Positions 48,533-56,928 are shown, counted from the stretch's first letter. The stretch is DNA of 64,000 nucleotides from Gammaproteobacteria bacterium (GCA_030652335.1 JAUSAW010000006.1:32499-96498), one strand, 5' to 3'. Notes: a model not told the origin generated them from the sequence alone. Numbers and translations: made by a program.

Positions 48533-48561
48533 ATCATACTCTGGAAGGCTGAATTGTCAAC
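48533..48561 (-). promoter_or_regulatory. bioY promoter with BirA half-site
   Basis: Minus strand: TTGACA (48560-48555), 16 bases, TATGAT (48538-48533). TTGTCAAC (48554-48561, plus-strand reading) covers the -35 box just as in the bioB promoter. A clear second half-site is not seen, only GTTTAC in direct orientation further upstream. Confidence 0.6.
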
Positions 48562-48646
48562 TTTGTAATATAGTAAACTATCCTTAATTAAGTATTAATC
48601 GTATAATTACTAATCACAATTAATTTAACATATTTTGGTGAATATC

Positions 48647-48883
48647 ATGCGCTATATTGAAGAATATGAAGCTAAAATCCATTTGGAAGAGTTACTAGAA
48701 CAGGTCCAAAATGGAAAACAAATTATTATAATGAAAGGCAATAGTCCTATTGCTAAGCTGCTGCCTTTTGCAAAAAACTCAGTAAAGGATGTTCAGAATG
48801 CAATCGACGACTTAAGAGCATTTCGTCGCAAACAGACTCTTGAGATTAATTGTAAATCTCTTAAAGATGATGGGCGAAAATAA
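48647..48883 (+). CDS. Orphan Phd/YefM-family antitoxin
   Basis: About 78 residues, similar to the VapB at 2254-2508 (EYEAKIHLEELLEQVQNGK, then SPIAKLLP). No toxin gene follows: hemC begins 66 bases later and the gap encodes nothing PIN-like. ATG 48647 is preferred, with GGTGA five bases upstream; a TTG at 48635 is in frame. It may be a remnant of a lost module or an antitoxin acting on another toxin. Confidence 0.75.
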   Translation: MRYIEEYEAKIHLEELLEQVQNGKQIIIMKGNSPIAKLLPFAKNSVKDVQNAIDDLRAFRRKQTLEINCKSLKDDGRK

Positions 48884-48948
48884 AGAGTTAATCGACAACA
48901 GCCGGCTAAGTCGCTATCATAAAGCCCTCTCCTTCGACAGTAACTATC

Positions 48949-49863
48949 ATGCTATTAGCCACACTTCGCATCGCTACTCGAAAAAGCCCGCTTGCTTTAA
49001 AACAGGCGCGTTTTGTACAGCAGCAACTTAAAGAACAATACCCTCATTGTGTGATCGAACTCGTCGAAATACTTAGTACTGGCGACAAGATTCAGGATAG
49101 ACCTTTGGCCGATATTGGTGGCAAGGGCTTATTTGTTAAAGCCTTAGAAGACGCTATTTTGCAAGGAAAAGCCGATATAGCCGTGCATTCTCTAAAAGAT
49201 GTGCCACCCGATTTACCCGCTGAATTTACCTTGGCGGCGATTGGGGAGCGTGAAAGCCCTTTTGATGTATTGGTTTCATCACTCTATTCGAGCTTAGATA
49301 AGCTGCCACAAGGCGCCACTATTGGCACAGGTAGCGTGCGACGCAGCGCGCAAATTTTACATTGTAGACCCGACTTAGAAATGCAAGATATTCGCGGTAA
49401 TGTTGATACCAGGCTCAAAAAATTAGATGAAGGTCAATTTGATGCGCTTATTTTAGCCGCAGCAGGATTGAACCGATTAGGCCTGCAAGATCGCATTAGC
49501 CACATTATTAGCGCCGATATTTGTCTGCCTTCTGTAGGACAGGGTGCCTTAGCCATAGAATGCTTAAGCCAAAATGCAGAGCTAATAGCAAGCCTACAAT
49601 TTTTCAACCATCGTGATACCCAGTTATGTGTAACAGCCGAACGCTCGATGAATCGTGCCTTAAAAGCCAGTTGCTATTCGCCGGTGGGCAGCTTTGCCAC
49701 TATTGAAAATAACAAGCTAGTTTTAAGAGGACAAGTATTAAGTCGTGATGGTCAGTTTACTATTAATACCCAACAAAGTGCTGAGCCAGAGTTTGCAGAA
49801 AAAATAGGTCAGTTAGCGGCTGCTGATTTGCTTGCTCAAGGCGCTAAACAATGGCTGGACTAA
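48949..49863 (+). CDS. hemC: Porphobilinogen deaminase
   Basis: Joins four porphobilinogens into hydroxymethylbilane. Motifs are RIATRKSPLAL, the HSLKDVP active-site segment (with catalytic Asp) and SVGQGALAIE. The dipyrromethane-cofactor Cys is in ALKASCYSPVG, where the usual GGC is ASC; the Cys itself is kept. 304 residues. First of hemC-D-X-Y. Confidence 0.95.
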   Translation: MLLATLRIATRKSPLALKQARFVQQQLKEQYPHCVIELVEILSTGDKIQDRPLADIGGKGLFVKALEDAILQGKADIAVHSLKDVPPDLPAEFTLAAIGERESPFDVLVSSLYSSLDKLPQGATIGTGSVRRSAQILHCRPDLEMQDIRGNVDTRLKKLDEGQFDALILAAAGLNRLGLQDRISHIISADICLPSVGQGALAIECLSQNAELIASLQFFNHRDTQLCVTAERSMNRALKASCYSPVGSFATIENNKLVLRGQVLSRDGQFTINTQQSAEPEFAEKIGQLAAADLLAQGAKQWLD

Positions 49864-49870
49864 GCCCGGA

Positions 49871-49884
49871 TTTGCCATGACAAA
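49871..49884. repeat. Dispersed palindrome, one variant base
   Basis: TTTGCCATGACAAA; its ATG is the probable start codon of hemD. Confidence 0.6.
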
Positions 49885-50638
49885 TAACGCTTTGGCAGGA
49901 TTGAATGTGCTTATTACTCGCCCTGAACCTAAGGCGACTCAATTAGCAAAACTTATCCAGGCCGAAGGCGGGCAAGCTTTTGTTTGGCCCTGTATCAAAA
50001 TATTGTCCGGCAAAGACCCAGTTGCGACACAATCTGCTCTACACAATTTGTCCTCTGGAACTATCGCGATCTTTGTAAGTCCTAATGCGGTTAAATTTAC
50101 CTTCGGCGCCGATTTTTCAAAGGCAGGAATTATGTGGGTCGCTGTCGGGGCTGGCACGGCGGAGGCTTTACGTCAACGGGGCTGTTCGCCGGTCTATTCC
50201 CCTCCTCAGGCCAATAGCGAAGCGGTGTTAGAGCTACTACTATTGCAGAATGTGCAGGGCGTATCAGTAGTAATTTTCCGCGGAGAATCAGGTCGCGAAT
50301 TAATTAAAGAAACCCTAGAACGGCGCGGTGCGAAGGTAAGCTATGTCGAAGCATACCAACGCGTAAAACCGAAATTCGACTCGGAAAAATTACATCGAGC
50401 CTGGCAAAATCAGGCCTTTGATCTGGTGATTAGCACCAGCACCGAAGCCTTGCAAAATTTACTCGAGCAAATCGTAGCATTGCCAGCGAATTTGCGGGCT
50501 AAGGCGGCTCTTACCGCGATGAATGAAAAAATGCTACACTTGGCAATTCAGAATGGATTTCAGCCTATGCTTATCGATAGCGCTGAGAATATGGCTTTAT
50601 TATCTTATTTAAAGAGGTTTTGGCATGAGCGACAATGA
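49877..50638 (+). CDS. hemD: Uroporphyrinogen-III synthase
   Basis: Cyclises and inverts ring D of hydroxymethylbilane to give uroporphyrinogen III. The sequence is divergent, as the family always is; supporting segments are LNVLITRPEPKATQLA and FVSPNAVKFTF and the C-terminal STSTEALQNLL. ATG 49877 (254 residues from MTNNALAGLNV) is preferred over 49832, which overlaps hemC. The 3' end overlaps hemX by 14 bases. Confidence 0.9.
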   Translation: MTNNALAGLNVLITRPEPKATQLAKLIQAEGGQAFVWPCIKILSGKDPVATQSALHNLSSGTIAIFVSPNAVKFTFGADFSKAGIMWVAVGAGTAEALRQRGCSPVYSPPQANSEAVLELLLLQNVQGVSVVIFRGESGRELIKETLERRGAKVSYVEAYQRVKPKFDSEKLHRAWQNQAFDLVISTSTEALQNLLEQIVALPANLRAKAALTAMNEKMLHLAIQNGFQPMLIDSAENMALLSYLKRFWHERQ

Positions 50639-51647
50639 AATAAGACATTTCCCGGTAACGATTGATGCCACTCAAGGCAAATTTGTAGGCAAAAAGCGTG
50701 CGACTTTAAGTTTAATCATCGCTCTTGCCGCCTTAGCGATGAGCTCTTATCCCTTTTATCGAGGCTATTTTCATTCAGGCATGCAGGCTTCTACCGATAA
50801 TGAAGCCGCTATTGCGGGCCTAACTCAGGGCACTCAAACGCTACAAACTCAAATGCAGGACATGCAGCAGACTATAGCATCGATGCAAACCGCTCAACAA
50901 AGTATGACGGCCCTCTTACAAAGTAGTCATGAGCCACAAGTCACCTTACACCATTTAAACTTTGAGTCTGCCAGGGTCAATGTGCAATTAGCGCATTCTT
51001 TATTATGGCAACATCAAAGCCCTTCTCGAGTATCTACCCAACTTAATTTAGTCGAAGACGCTCTACAGATGGCAGGCCCCTCGGCCCAAGATTTATTGCA
51101 TCAAATACAAGGTTTAAATACTTTGGTAAATAGTCTGCCTGCTATCGATGTCGATGCAGTTAGTAGCAAGTTGGACCAATTATCTCAAGGTTTAGCGAGC
51201 CTGCAATTTGTTCCTGCTATTACGCCAAACTCAGCCGATCTAAGCGCCAGCGTGGCGACCCAAACTCAATTATCGGGTTGGAAAACTGGCTTGGCTCATA
51301 GTTGGCAGCAACTAAAATCCTTTTTAATTATTCGTACCGATAATCAGGTCGGGCCTAATTTAGTATCCGAGTCGGCCAGGTTCGATGCCATACGCTCTCT
51401 ACAATTAAGTATCGATCAAGCGAAATGGGATATGATTACCGGCAATCAACACTATGCTCAGGATTTGGATCAGCTGCAAACTCAGGTACAAAGTTTGACG
51501 GTAAATAACCCAGCGCAACAGGCTTGGCTAAGCCAGCTACAAGCTTTACGCGCCATACCGGCTGTTTATCCAAGCGATAAATTACAGGCGGTTGAAACGG
51601 GTTTCGATCAGGTTTTAAGCAAGTTTGACCACGACCTGACCCATTAA
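50625..51647 (+). CDS. hemX: HemX-like membrane protein
   Basis: Accessory protein of the heme cluster with no proven activity; often labelled uroporphyrinogen methyltransferase-like but without that enzyme's motifs. One transmembrane segment (about 28-45) is followed by a Gln-rich predicted coiled coil (about 65-105, TQGTQTLQTQMQDMQQTIAS) and a helical periplasmic domain. 340 residues. Sits in the standard hemC-D-X-Y order. Confidence 0.9.
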   Translation: MSDNEIRHFPVTIDATQGKFVGKKRATLSLIIALAALAMSSYPFYRGYFHSGMQASTDNEAAIAGLTQGTQTLQTQMQDMQQTIASMQTAQQSMTALLQSSHEPQVTLHHLNFESARVNVQLAHSLLWQHQSPSRVSTQLNLVEDALQMAGPSAQDLLHQIQGLNTLVNSLPAIDVDAVSSKLDQLSQGLASLQFVPAITPNSADLSASVATQTQLSGWKTGLAHSWQQLKSFLIIRTDNQVGPNLVSESARFDAIRSLQLSIDQAKWDMITGNQHYAQDLDQLQTQVQSLTVNNPAQQAWLSQLQALRAIPAVYPSDKLQAVETGFDQVLSKFDHDLTH

Positions 51648-51657
51648 GGAGACCGAT

Positions 51658-52725
51658 ATGAAACGCTTTTTATGGGTGTTGGCGGTATTAATAATCGCTG
51701 TGGTTTTAGGGGTGGCCTTAATTAATCTGCCAGGCTACGTCTTAATTCAAATTAGTCATGGCTCGGTCGCCATGCCTTTATGGCTGGCGGGCTTAGGCAT
51801 ACTGTTTAGCTTTTTACTGTTGTTTATTCTCTATAGGCTTTGGGCGATGGTCATGGTAGTGCCTGGCATGATTAAACGCTATAAACAACGCCGCTCTATG
51901 CAGGGTTTGCAAAATGCTTTAGACAGTCTATTAAGTACCGATTGGCTTAAAGCCGAGCTGCACTTTAAACGCTTAGCCAGGGCTCAATTTTTATTGCCTT
52001 ATACACAATTAATGGCCGCCAATTGTGCCGCAAAATCAGGGCGCATCGAGGCTCAAGAAGCCTATGTTAAATTGGCCCGCCCAATTTTAGCCCGCGATGC
52101 CTTATTAATTGAGCTAGGCAAGCTAGATATATTGATTGCAGCTGAAAATTTTCAGGGCTTAATCACTCAGATTCAAAAATTAAAAGTACAGTACCCCAGC
52201 AACCCAGGCTTATTGCGTCGCGAAATTCTTGCTTTACAACAGTTAAAAGCCTGGCCTCAAATTGTGGAATTGCTTGCAGAATCGAAGCAAAATGCTTTAT
52301 TTAGCGAAGCCGAATACGAGAAAATGGCCAGCGAAGCCTATGCAATGAATTTAACCCGTGCCATCCGTTATGCTCCTCAGACGGTCGATGAGCTTTGGGC
52401 GGCTATTCCTGAGCAATTCCATAGCCACTTAAACGTGGCTACAGCTTATATCAGACATTTATTAAAGGCCCAACAAGCAGACCTTGCCGAAGCCGTATTA
52501 CAAAAAGCCTTGGAACATCACGCGGCTAATGCTGAAAGCTTGGCACTTATTGCCCAGGTAAGTTTAAGCAAGCGGGATTATATCCATGCTCGTCAAAATG
52601 CCGAACTTAGCCTGAGCAGTAGACCGAATGCCGCGGCTTATAGCGTATTAGCCCAAATTTATGAGCACGCTGGCGATATGCCAAAAGCTATGCAAGCCTA
52701 TAAGCAAGCCGCAGGGTTGTTGTAA
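51658..52725 (+). CDS. hemY: HemY, TPR membrane protein of heme cluster
   Basis: Gammaproteobacterial HemY is an inner-membrane protein associated with late heme synthesis; the precise function is unsettled. Two N-terminal transmembrane segments (about 3-23 and 40-62) precede a long helical TPR-like region. 355 residues. The terminal A of its stop codon is the first base of the next gene's ATG (TAATG), so the two are coupled. Not the Bacillus protoporphyrinogen oxidase of the same name. Confidence 0.9.
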   Translation: MKRFLWVLAVLIIAVVLGVALINLPGYVLIQISHGSVAMPLWLAGLGILFSFLLLFILYRLWAMVMVVPGMIKRYKQRRSMQGLQNALDSLLSTDWLKAELHFKRLARAQFLLPYTQLMAANCAAKSGRIEAQEAYVKLARPILARDALLIELGKLDILIAAENFQGLITQIQKLKVQYPSNPGLLRREILALQQLKAWPQIVELLAESKQNALFSEAEYEKMASEAYAMNLTRAIRYAPQTVDELWAAIPEQFHSHLNVATAYIRHLLKAQQADLAEAVLQKALEHHAANAESLALIAQVSLSKRDYIHARQNAELSLSSRPNAAAYSVLAQIYEHAGDMPKAMQAYKQAAGLL

Positions 52726-53606
52726 TGGCTGATGCCCTTCCCCCATCTTCTGACCCTTCGGTGAGCGGTGGACTATACCCCCTCTCCCCATCCCTCACCC
52801 GCGAGGGGGGAGGGGGTTTCAATGGAAGTCGGATTTGGATTACCGGGGCTTCGAGCGGTATTGGTCGAGCCGTAGCTATCGAATTAGCCAAGCGAGGGGC
52901 GCGTTTAATTATATCCGGGCGCAATAAAGAGGCATTGTTTAGCTTGCAGGCCAGTTATCCTCAAGCGATAGAGATGGTACTGCCCTTTGATGTTACTAAT
53001 CTCAATGCCAATATCGCCGCTGCTCAACATATTAAGCAGAAATTTGGCGGTATCGATAAAGTTTTTTTTAATGCTGGCGCGAGCCAGCATATGGACATCG
53101 AAAACTTTCAGAGTGAAACTTTTGTAGAAATGATGCGCATCAATTATTTCAGTTTGGTTTTTGGTGTAGAGGCGGCTTTGCCTTTGCTTAAAGCATCCAA
53201 GCAGCCGCATATTATTGGTATGAGCAGTATGGCTGCCTATCATGGCCTGCCGATGGGTGAGGCTTATAGCGCTGCTAAAGCCGCTGCGCGAAATTTTCTA
53301 CAAGGCTTACAAGCCGATTTAAAAGACCAGGGCATAAAAGTATCGATAGTCTGTCCCGGTTTTGTAGCGACGCCATTAACGGCTAAACATAACTTTAAAT
53401 TGCCATTTTTATTGCAACCTGAGCAAGCGGCTAAAATTATCGTGGCTGGCATGCAGAAATATAAAGCAGAAATAGCCTTTCCAAAGCCCATGATTTGGGC
53501 CGCTAAAGCTTTGAATTGGTTGCCGAGTTCATTAAAAATAGTGCTTTTGGCCAGGACCAAACACCAGGTCCAAGCTAAAAACAGCAGGGCCCTTCCCGAG
53601 GTTTAA
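52725..53606 (+). CDS. Short-chain dehydrogenase with in-frame repeat insert
   Basis: NAD(P)-dependent SDR: cofactor motif ITGASSGIGRAVA, NAG motif FFNAGASQ, catalytic Ser in IGMSSMAAYHG and YSAAKAA (Tyr/Lys), followed by a short C-terminal segment. The true SDR fold begins at about residue 36. The first 34 residues, LPPSSDPSVSGGLYPLSPSL and on through a GGGG run, are encoded by a G/C-rich palindromic repeat read in frame. No in-frame start exists between the repeat and the Rossmann motif, so the insert must be translated. The substrate is unknown. Confidence 0.88.
   Translation: MADALPPSSDPSVSGGLYPLSPSLTREGGGGFNGSRIWITGASSGIGRAVAIELAKRGARLIISGRNKEALFSLQASYPQAIEMVLPFDVTNLNANIAAAQHIKQKFGGIDKVFFNAGASQHMDIENFQSETFVEMMRINYFSLVFGVEAALPLLKASKQPHIIGMSSMAAYHGLPMGEAYSAAKAAARNFLQGLQADLKDQGIKVSIVCPGFVATPLTAKHNFKLPFLLQPEQAAKIIVAGMQKYKAEIAFPKPMIWAAKALNWLPSSLKIVLLARTKHQVQAKNSRALPEV
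52734..52819 (+). repeat. G/C-rich palindromic element, copy B, inside SDR gene
   Basis: Shares GGTGGACTATACCCC, TCTCCCCATCCCTC and the closing GGGGGTTT with copy A at 20670-20776. The C-tracts (52777-52790 region) can pair with the G-tracts at 52804-52816 to form a hairpin. The length up to the SDR domain keeps the reading frame. Confidence 0.8.
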
Positions 53607-53734
53607 TGCAGCGCCCAAAGTGACTCCCCTTTTCACGGGAAAGCGCATAGTGGATGATAAAAATTCTATGTTAGCGTGTTCGTCTAGCAAAGCTTAAGTT
53701 ACAATACGCTCAAAATTTCCATATAGAATCTCTA

Positions 53735-54934
53735 ATGAATCGATACGAAACCATTTTATCTGCCCAAATTGAAGCCATTAAACAGCAGGGTCGTTATCGT
53801 GTTTTTATTGAAATCGAACGCGAGCTGGGCCGCTTCCCTCATGCGAGGTATGCTGGCAAGGAAGTCGTTATGTGGTGCAGCAATGATTATTTGGGGATGA
53901 GCCAACACCCGGTTGTTATTAATGCCATGAAAACGGCTTTAGAAAAAGCAGGGGCAGGTTCGGGTGGCACTAGAAATATAAGCGGTACTCAAAGCTATCA
54001 TCATAAATTGGAACAAGAATTAGCCGACTTGCATGGAAAAGCCGCGGCCCTTTTATTTAGCTCAGGCTATGTCGCCAATGAGGCAGCCTTAATGAGTTTG
54101 GCTGGTAAATTACCTGATTGCGTGGTGTTTTCGGATAGTGAAAATCACGCCTCATTAATTCATGGCATTCGCGAGTCCCAAGCTGAAAAACATATTTTTA
54201 ACCATAACGATATCGAGCATTTAGAGCAATTATTACAATCTGCTGACCCAGCTCGCCCTAAAATAATTGTATTCGAATCCGTATACTCCATGTCAGGCAG
54301 CATTGCTCCTATCGCGAAAATTTGTGAGCTGGCTAAGCGTTATCAGGCTTTGACATATTGCGATGAAGTTCACGCGGTTGGGCTTTATGGTAAGGAAGGC
54401 GGGGGCATGATCCAGGAACTAGGTCTACAGGATCAAGTCGATATTATTTGCGGTAATTTTGGCAAAGCTTTTGGGGTAATGGGTGGATATATCGCCGCCT
54501 CCAGTACGATAGTGGATTTTGTGAGAAGCTTTGCCGGACCCTTTATTTTTACTACCTCGCTCTCGCCCGTTATCGCCGCTGGCGCCTTAGCTTCGGTGCA
54601 GTATTTACGCCATAGCCAAACCGAACGGGATGCGCTTTATGCCACGGTGGCTAAAGTAAAAGCCGCTTTTATCGAAGCTGGGATCCCCTTTTTAGAAGGC
54701 GATAGCCAAATGATCCCAGTCATGGTCGGTAATGCCGATTTATGCAAAAAAATTAGTCATACGCTATTAAATGACTATGGCATTTATGTTCAGGCCGTTA
54801 ATTATCCTACCGTACCAAAAGGCTCGGAACGATTGCGAATTACGCCTACCCCTTTTCATACCGATACCATGACTCAGAATCTAGTCCATAGCCTTAAGCT
54901 TTCATTAAAAGGCTCCCATAACACCATCATATAA
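53735..54934 (+). CDS. hemA: 5-aminolevulinate synthase (ALAS)
   Basis: PLP enzyme that condenses glycine with succinyl-CoA to 5-aminolevulinate (Shemin pathway). The diagnostic loop GAGSGGTRNISGTQSYHH (about 73-90), the aspartate motif CDEVHAVGLYG (about 209-219) and the PLP-Lys in NFGKAFGVMGGY (K about 244) distinguish it from BioF and Kbl. 399 residues, complete. It lies in the heme gene cluster. Most gammaproteobacteria instead use glutamyl-tRNA reductase, so acquisition from an alphaproteobacterial or mitochondrial-type source is likely. Confidence 0.95.
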   Translation: MNRYETILSAQIEAIKQQGRYRVFIEIERELGRFPHARYAGKEVVMWCSNDYLGMSQHPVVINAMKTALEKAGAGSGGTRNISGTQSYHHKLEQELADLHGKAAALLFSSGYVANEAALMSLAGKLPDCVVFSDSENHASLIHGIRESQAEKHIFNHNDIEHLEQLLQSADPARPKIIVFESVYSMSGSIAPIAKICELAKRYQALTYCDEVHAVGLYGKEGGGMIQELGLQDQVDIICGNFGKAFGVMGGYIAASSTIVDFVRSFAGPFIFTTSLSPVIAAGALASVQYLRHSQTERDALYATVAKVKAAFIEAGIPFLEGDSQMIPVMVGNADLCKKISHTLLNDYGIYVQAVNYPTVPKGSERLRITPTPFHTDTMTQNLVHSLKLSLKGSHNTII

Positions 54935-54945
54935 AGGAAGTTATC

Positions 54946-55521
54946 ATGAGCGGAAAACCTCAACACATAAGTGCAGTCCAGAGGCTACAAATGAGACTGA
55001 TGGACTCAGTCAACTACAAGCCACCCCTAAAAGATATAACGGATGCTCTAAAGGCTCCAGGACCAATAGCAGACTGGGTTGGTTTATTAGATACATTAGG
55101 CAAGGAAAGGTTTATTGGTATTGTGCCTACAATCGTAAAATTTAAAGAGCTTATTCAATCCATAATGCGTCGTTATAATGTTGCAAAAATTGAAGGTAAT
55201 GAGGATGCTATAAAGAACATTGATCAGGCTTTAAAGACTTTTTTAAAATTTGGCCTCCACTCGTATGTCGCACAGCGCTTAGACGAGCCTGATTCTGCAA
55301 TAGCAGGTGTTTTTGGCGTGGGTGTTTTTGGTTTTACCAGGGCACAAAAAGTAATGGCGGCCAATTGTTTAATTGAAAGGTTAGATGATAATAGCGTTGA
55401 TCTAAGACATCATAAGGCGGCACTCTCCAATGGGACATTAAATGAATATTGGACAGCGATACCAGGCATGAGTATTGATTTTTCTCCTGGTGTTTCTCCT
55501 GGTGTTTCCAGAGAGCCTTAA
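54946..55521 (+). CDS. Unknown protein in operon with ALAS
   Basis: 191 residues, mostly predicted helical, no signal peptide; one short hydrophobic stretch (AIAGVFGVGVFGF, about 123-135). AAGGAAG precedes the ATG, which is 11 bases after the hemA stop, so it is cotranscribed. The C-terminus has a short repeat (FSPGVSPGVSREP) from a duplicated 12-base unit. No family is recognised. Its neighbour, a mitochondrial-carrier-like protein, raises the possibility of a host-directed role, which is only inference. Confidence 0.65.
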   Translation: MSGKPQHISAVQRLQMRLMDSVNYKPPLKDITDALKAPGPIADWVGLLDTLGKERFIGIVPTIVKFKELIQSIMRRYNVAKIEGNEDAIKNIDQALKTFLKFGLHSYVAQRLDEPDSAIAGVFGVGVFGFTRAQKVMAANCLIERLDDNSVDLRHHKAALSNGTLNEYWTAIPGMSIDFSPGVSPGVSREP

Positions 55522-55582
55522 GGAAACCTTAAGCTTGTGGCTGTAAAATAGGTTTTTTTAATGAGTAGATCAAAGGGAATTG

Positions 55583-56536
55583 ATGAACTCACCCATTATG
55601 ATAAGCGTATTCGAGGCTATAAACCCGAGTGCTGAGCCTTTTAGACCTTTCAGCTTAGTAAGCGACCTAGGCAAAAAGATCGACACTTATTGCCCAAGCA
55701 AAGAGCATGTATTGCGTTCTTCCTATGGAGGCGTAGCTATAGCTCTGTTCTTTAATGACGTCGATAGAAAAATCGTTAGACAACAAACGGGCACTATAGA
55801 AACAGCCTTCGCTCCAATCGTTTATGACAAAGCCATGCTGATAAAGGAGCTTCATAGAATTGGCTTAGGGGTAGCCAAGCAAGTCCTAAACGCTATCTCT
55901 CTGTTGTATTCGATCCATATATTAGAAAATGCCATGATGGTTTTATCTGAATCATATGCTTTAAGCAAAATGGTCGCTGGCATAGGGGCTGGCGCCATCC
56001 AAGCATATATTTCTAATCCTTTAGCAATACGTTTAGTGAAGTTACAAACAGCAGCCTCGCCAGTTAAATCGAGTATTTCTGAGCTAAAACCGGCTGGATT
56101 ATGGGCGGGGGCGGCCTCTACTGCGGTGAGAAATAGCTCATTCTGGGCCATATTGTTAGCAAGTACACATACTATTGAAGAGCAAGCTAAGAAATGGGAT
56201 TGCGATACTGATACATTTAAAATGCTTAACTCAATATTCTGTAGTTTAGCGGCTTGCATGGTTACCACACCGATTGCTACAGTCTCAAATTGCCAGCGCA
56301 ACGATAGTGCAGCCCTCTCAAATTGCCCAAGCAAAGGTAGTGCACCATTTTTTAATACGGCTAGGACGATAGTAAAAACCAGGGGTCTTCTTGGTTTATA
56401 CGCAGGAGCCGGCTTAAGCATGCAAAGAATGGTGGGTGTGGGTAGTTTAATGCACTTGGCTAAAAGCACTTCGACAGTAGAGGGCCCATGCCCAGACCAT
56501 GAAGCTGAAAATTACTGTTTGCGCGCCTTACTCTAA
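55583..56536 (+). CDS. Mitochondrial carrier family (SLC25)-like protein
   Basis: About 317 residues with three degenerate carrier repeats. Signature PxDxxKxRxQ appears as DVDRKIVRQQ (about 59-68), PLAIRLVKLQ (about 146-155) and PIATVSNCQ (about 230-238), spaced 84-87 residues. Repeats 2 and 3 also keep the second-half motif: AGLWAGAASTAVR, and IVKTRGLLGLYAGAGLSMQR. Acidic positions of the salt-bridge network are mostly lost. Such carriers are eukaryotic; Legionella LncP is a known bacterial case delivered to host mitochondria. ATG 55583 follows AGGG by five bases. The gene converges with hslR, overlapping by nine bases. Confidence 0.75.
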   Translation: MNSPIMISVFEAINPSAEPFRPFSLVSDLGKKIDTYCPSKEHVLRSSYGGVAIALFFNDVDRKIVRQQTGTIETAFAPIVYDKAMLIKELHRIGLGVAKQVLNAISLLYSIHILENAMMVLSESYALSKMVAGIGAGAIQAYISNPLAIRLVKLQTAASPVKSSISELKPAGLWAGAASTAVRNSSFWAILLASTHTIEEQAKKWDCDTDTFKMLNSIFCSLAACMVTTPIATVSNCQRNDSAALSNCPSKGSAPFFNTARTIVKTRGLLGLYAGAGLSMQRMVGVGSLMHLAKSTSTVEGPCPDHEAENYCLRALL

Positions 56537-56914
56537 ATTAAGCTTTTTAAATTGCACCAGGTCGCGACGATTTTTTTTATTCGGTCTTGCCGAAGGGGCT
56601 TTTGGCATATAGCGTCTGGCCTCTTGAATGGCCTCGCGTTTTTCGAGACTTTCTTGTAATTCTTCGTAAAGCACGGCCGCTTCGGTAGCGCCTTTGCGCT
56701 GATCACAGAGACTTTTTACCTCGATGATTTTAATAGCATCACCCTGGCGAATTTTCATTATTATGCCGATGCTAACGGTTTTGCTGGGCTTTGCTTTTTT
56801 GCCATCGATCTGAATTTTACCGCCTTCTATAGCGGCTTTTGCGAGGCTGCGAGTCTTGAAAAATCGGGCGGCCCATAGCCATTTATCCAAACGAATGTCC
56901 ACTGAATCTTCCAC
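56528..56914 (-). CDS. hslR: Heat shock protein 15 (S4 RNA-binding)
   Basis: Binds free 50S subunits carrying nascent chains and helps recycle them. The S4 domain fills the N-terminus (RLDKWLWAARFFKTRSLAKA, then GGKIQIDGKKAKPSKTV), and the C-terminal tail is basic. 128 residues, typical. Confidence 0.93.
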   Translation of the reverse strand: MEDSVDIRLDKWLWAARFFKTRSLAKAAIEGGKIQIDGKKAKPSKTVSIGIIMKIRQGDAIKIIEVKSLCDQRKGATEAAVLYEELQESLEKREAIQEARRYMPKAPSARPNKKNRRDLVQFKKLNLE

Positions 56915-56928
56915 TGCCTACTCCATTA

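Noticed and set aside
48840..49031. 63-residue frame after the orphan antitoxin, possibly its toxin
   Set aside because: Overlaps the start of hemC, has no PIN or RelE-like residues and runs in the antitoxin's shadow.
52688..53560. Minus-strand frames opposite the SDR gene
   Set aside because: The SDR motifs are complete on the plus strand, so these are shadows.
53735..54934. Second BioF or a 2-amino-3-ketobutyrate CoA ligase
   Set aside because: The GSGGTRNISGT loop and GKAFGVMGGY segment are specific to ALAS.
55852..56469. 205-residue minus-strand frame opposite the carrier-like gene
   Set aside because: The plus-strand frame has a ribosome site and carrier motifs in order; the antisense frame shows no domain and is likely a codon-bias artefact.
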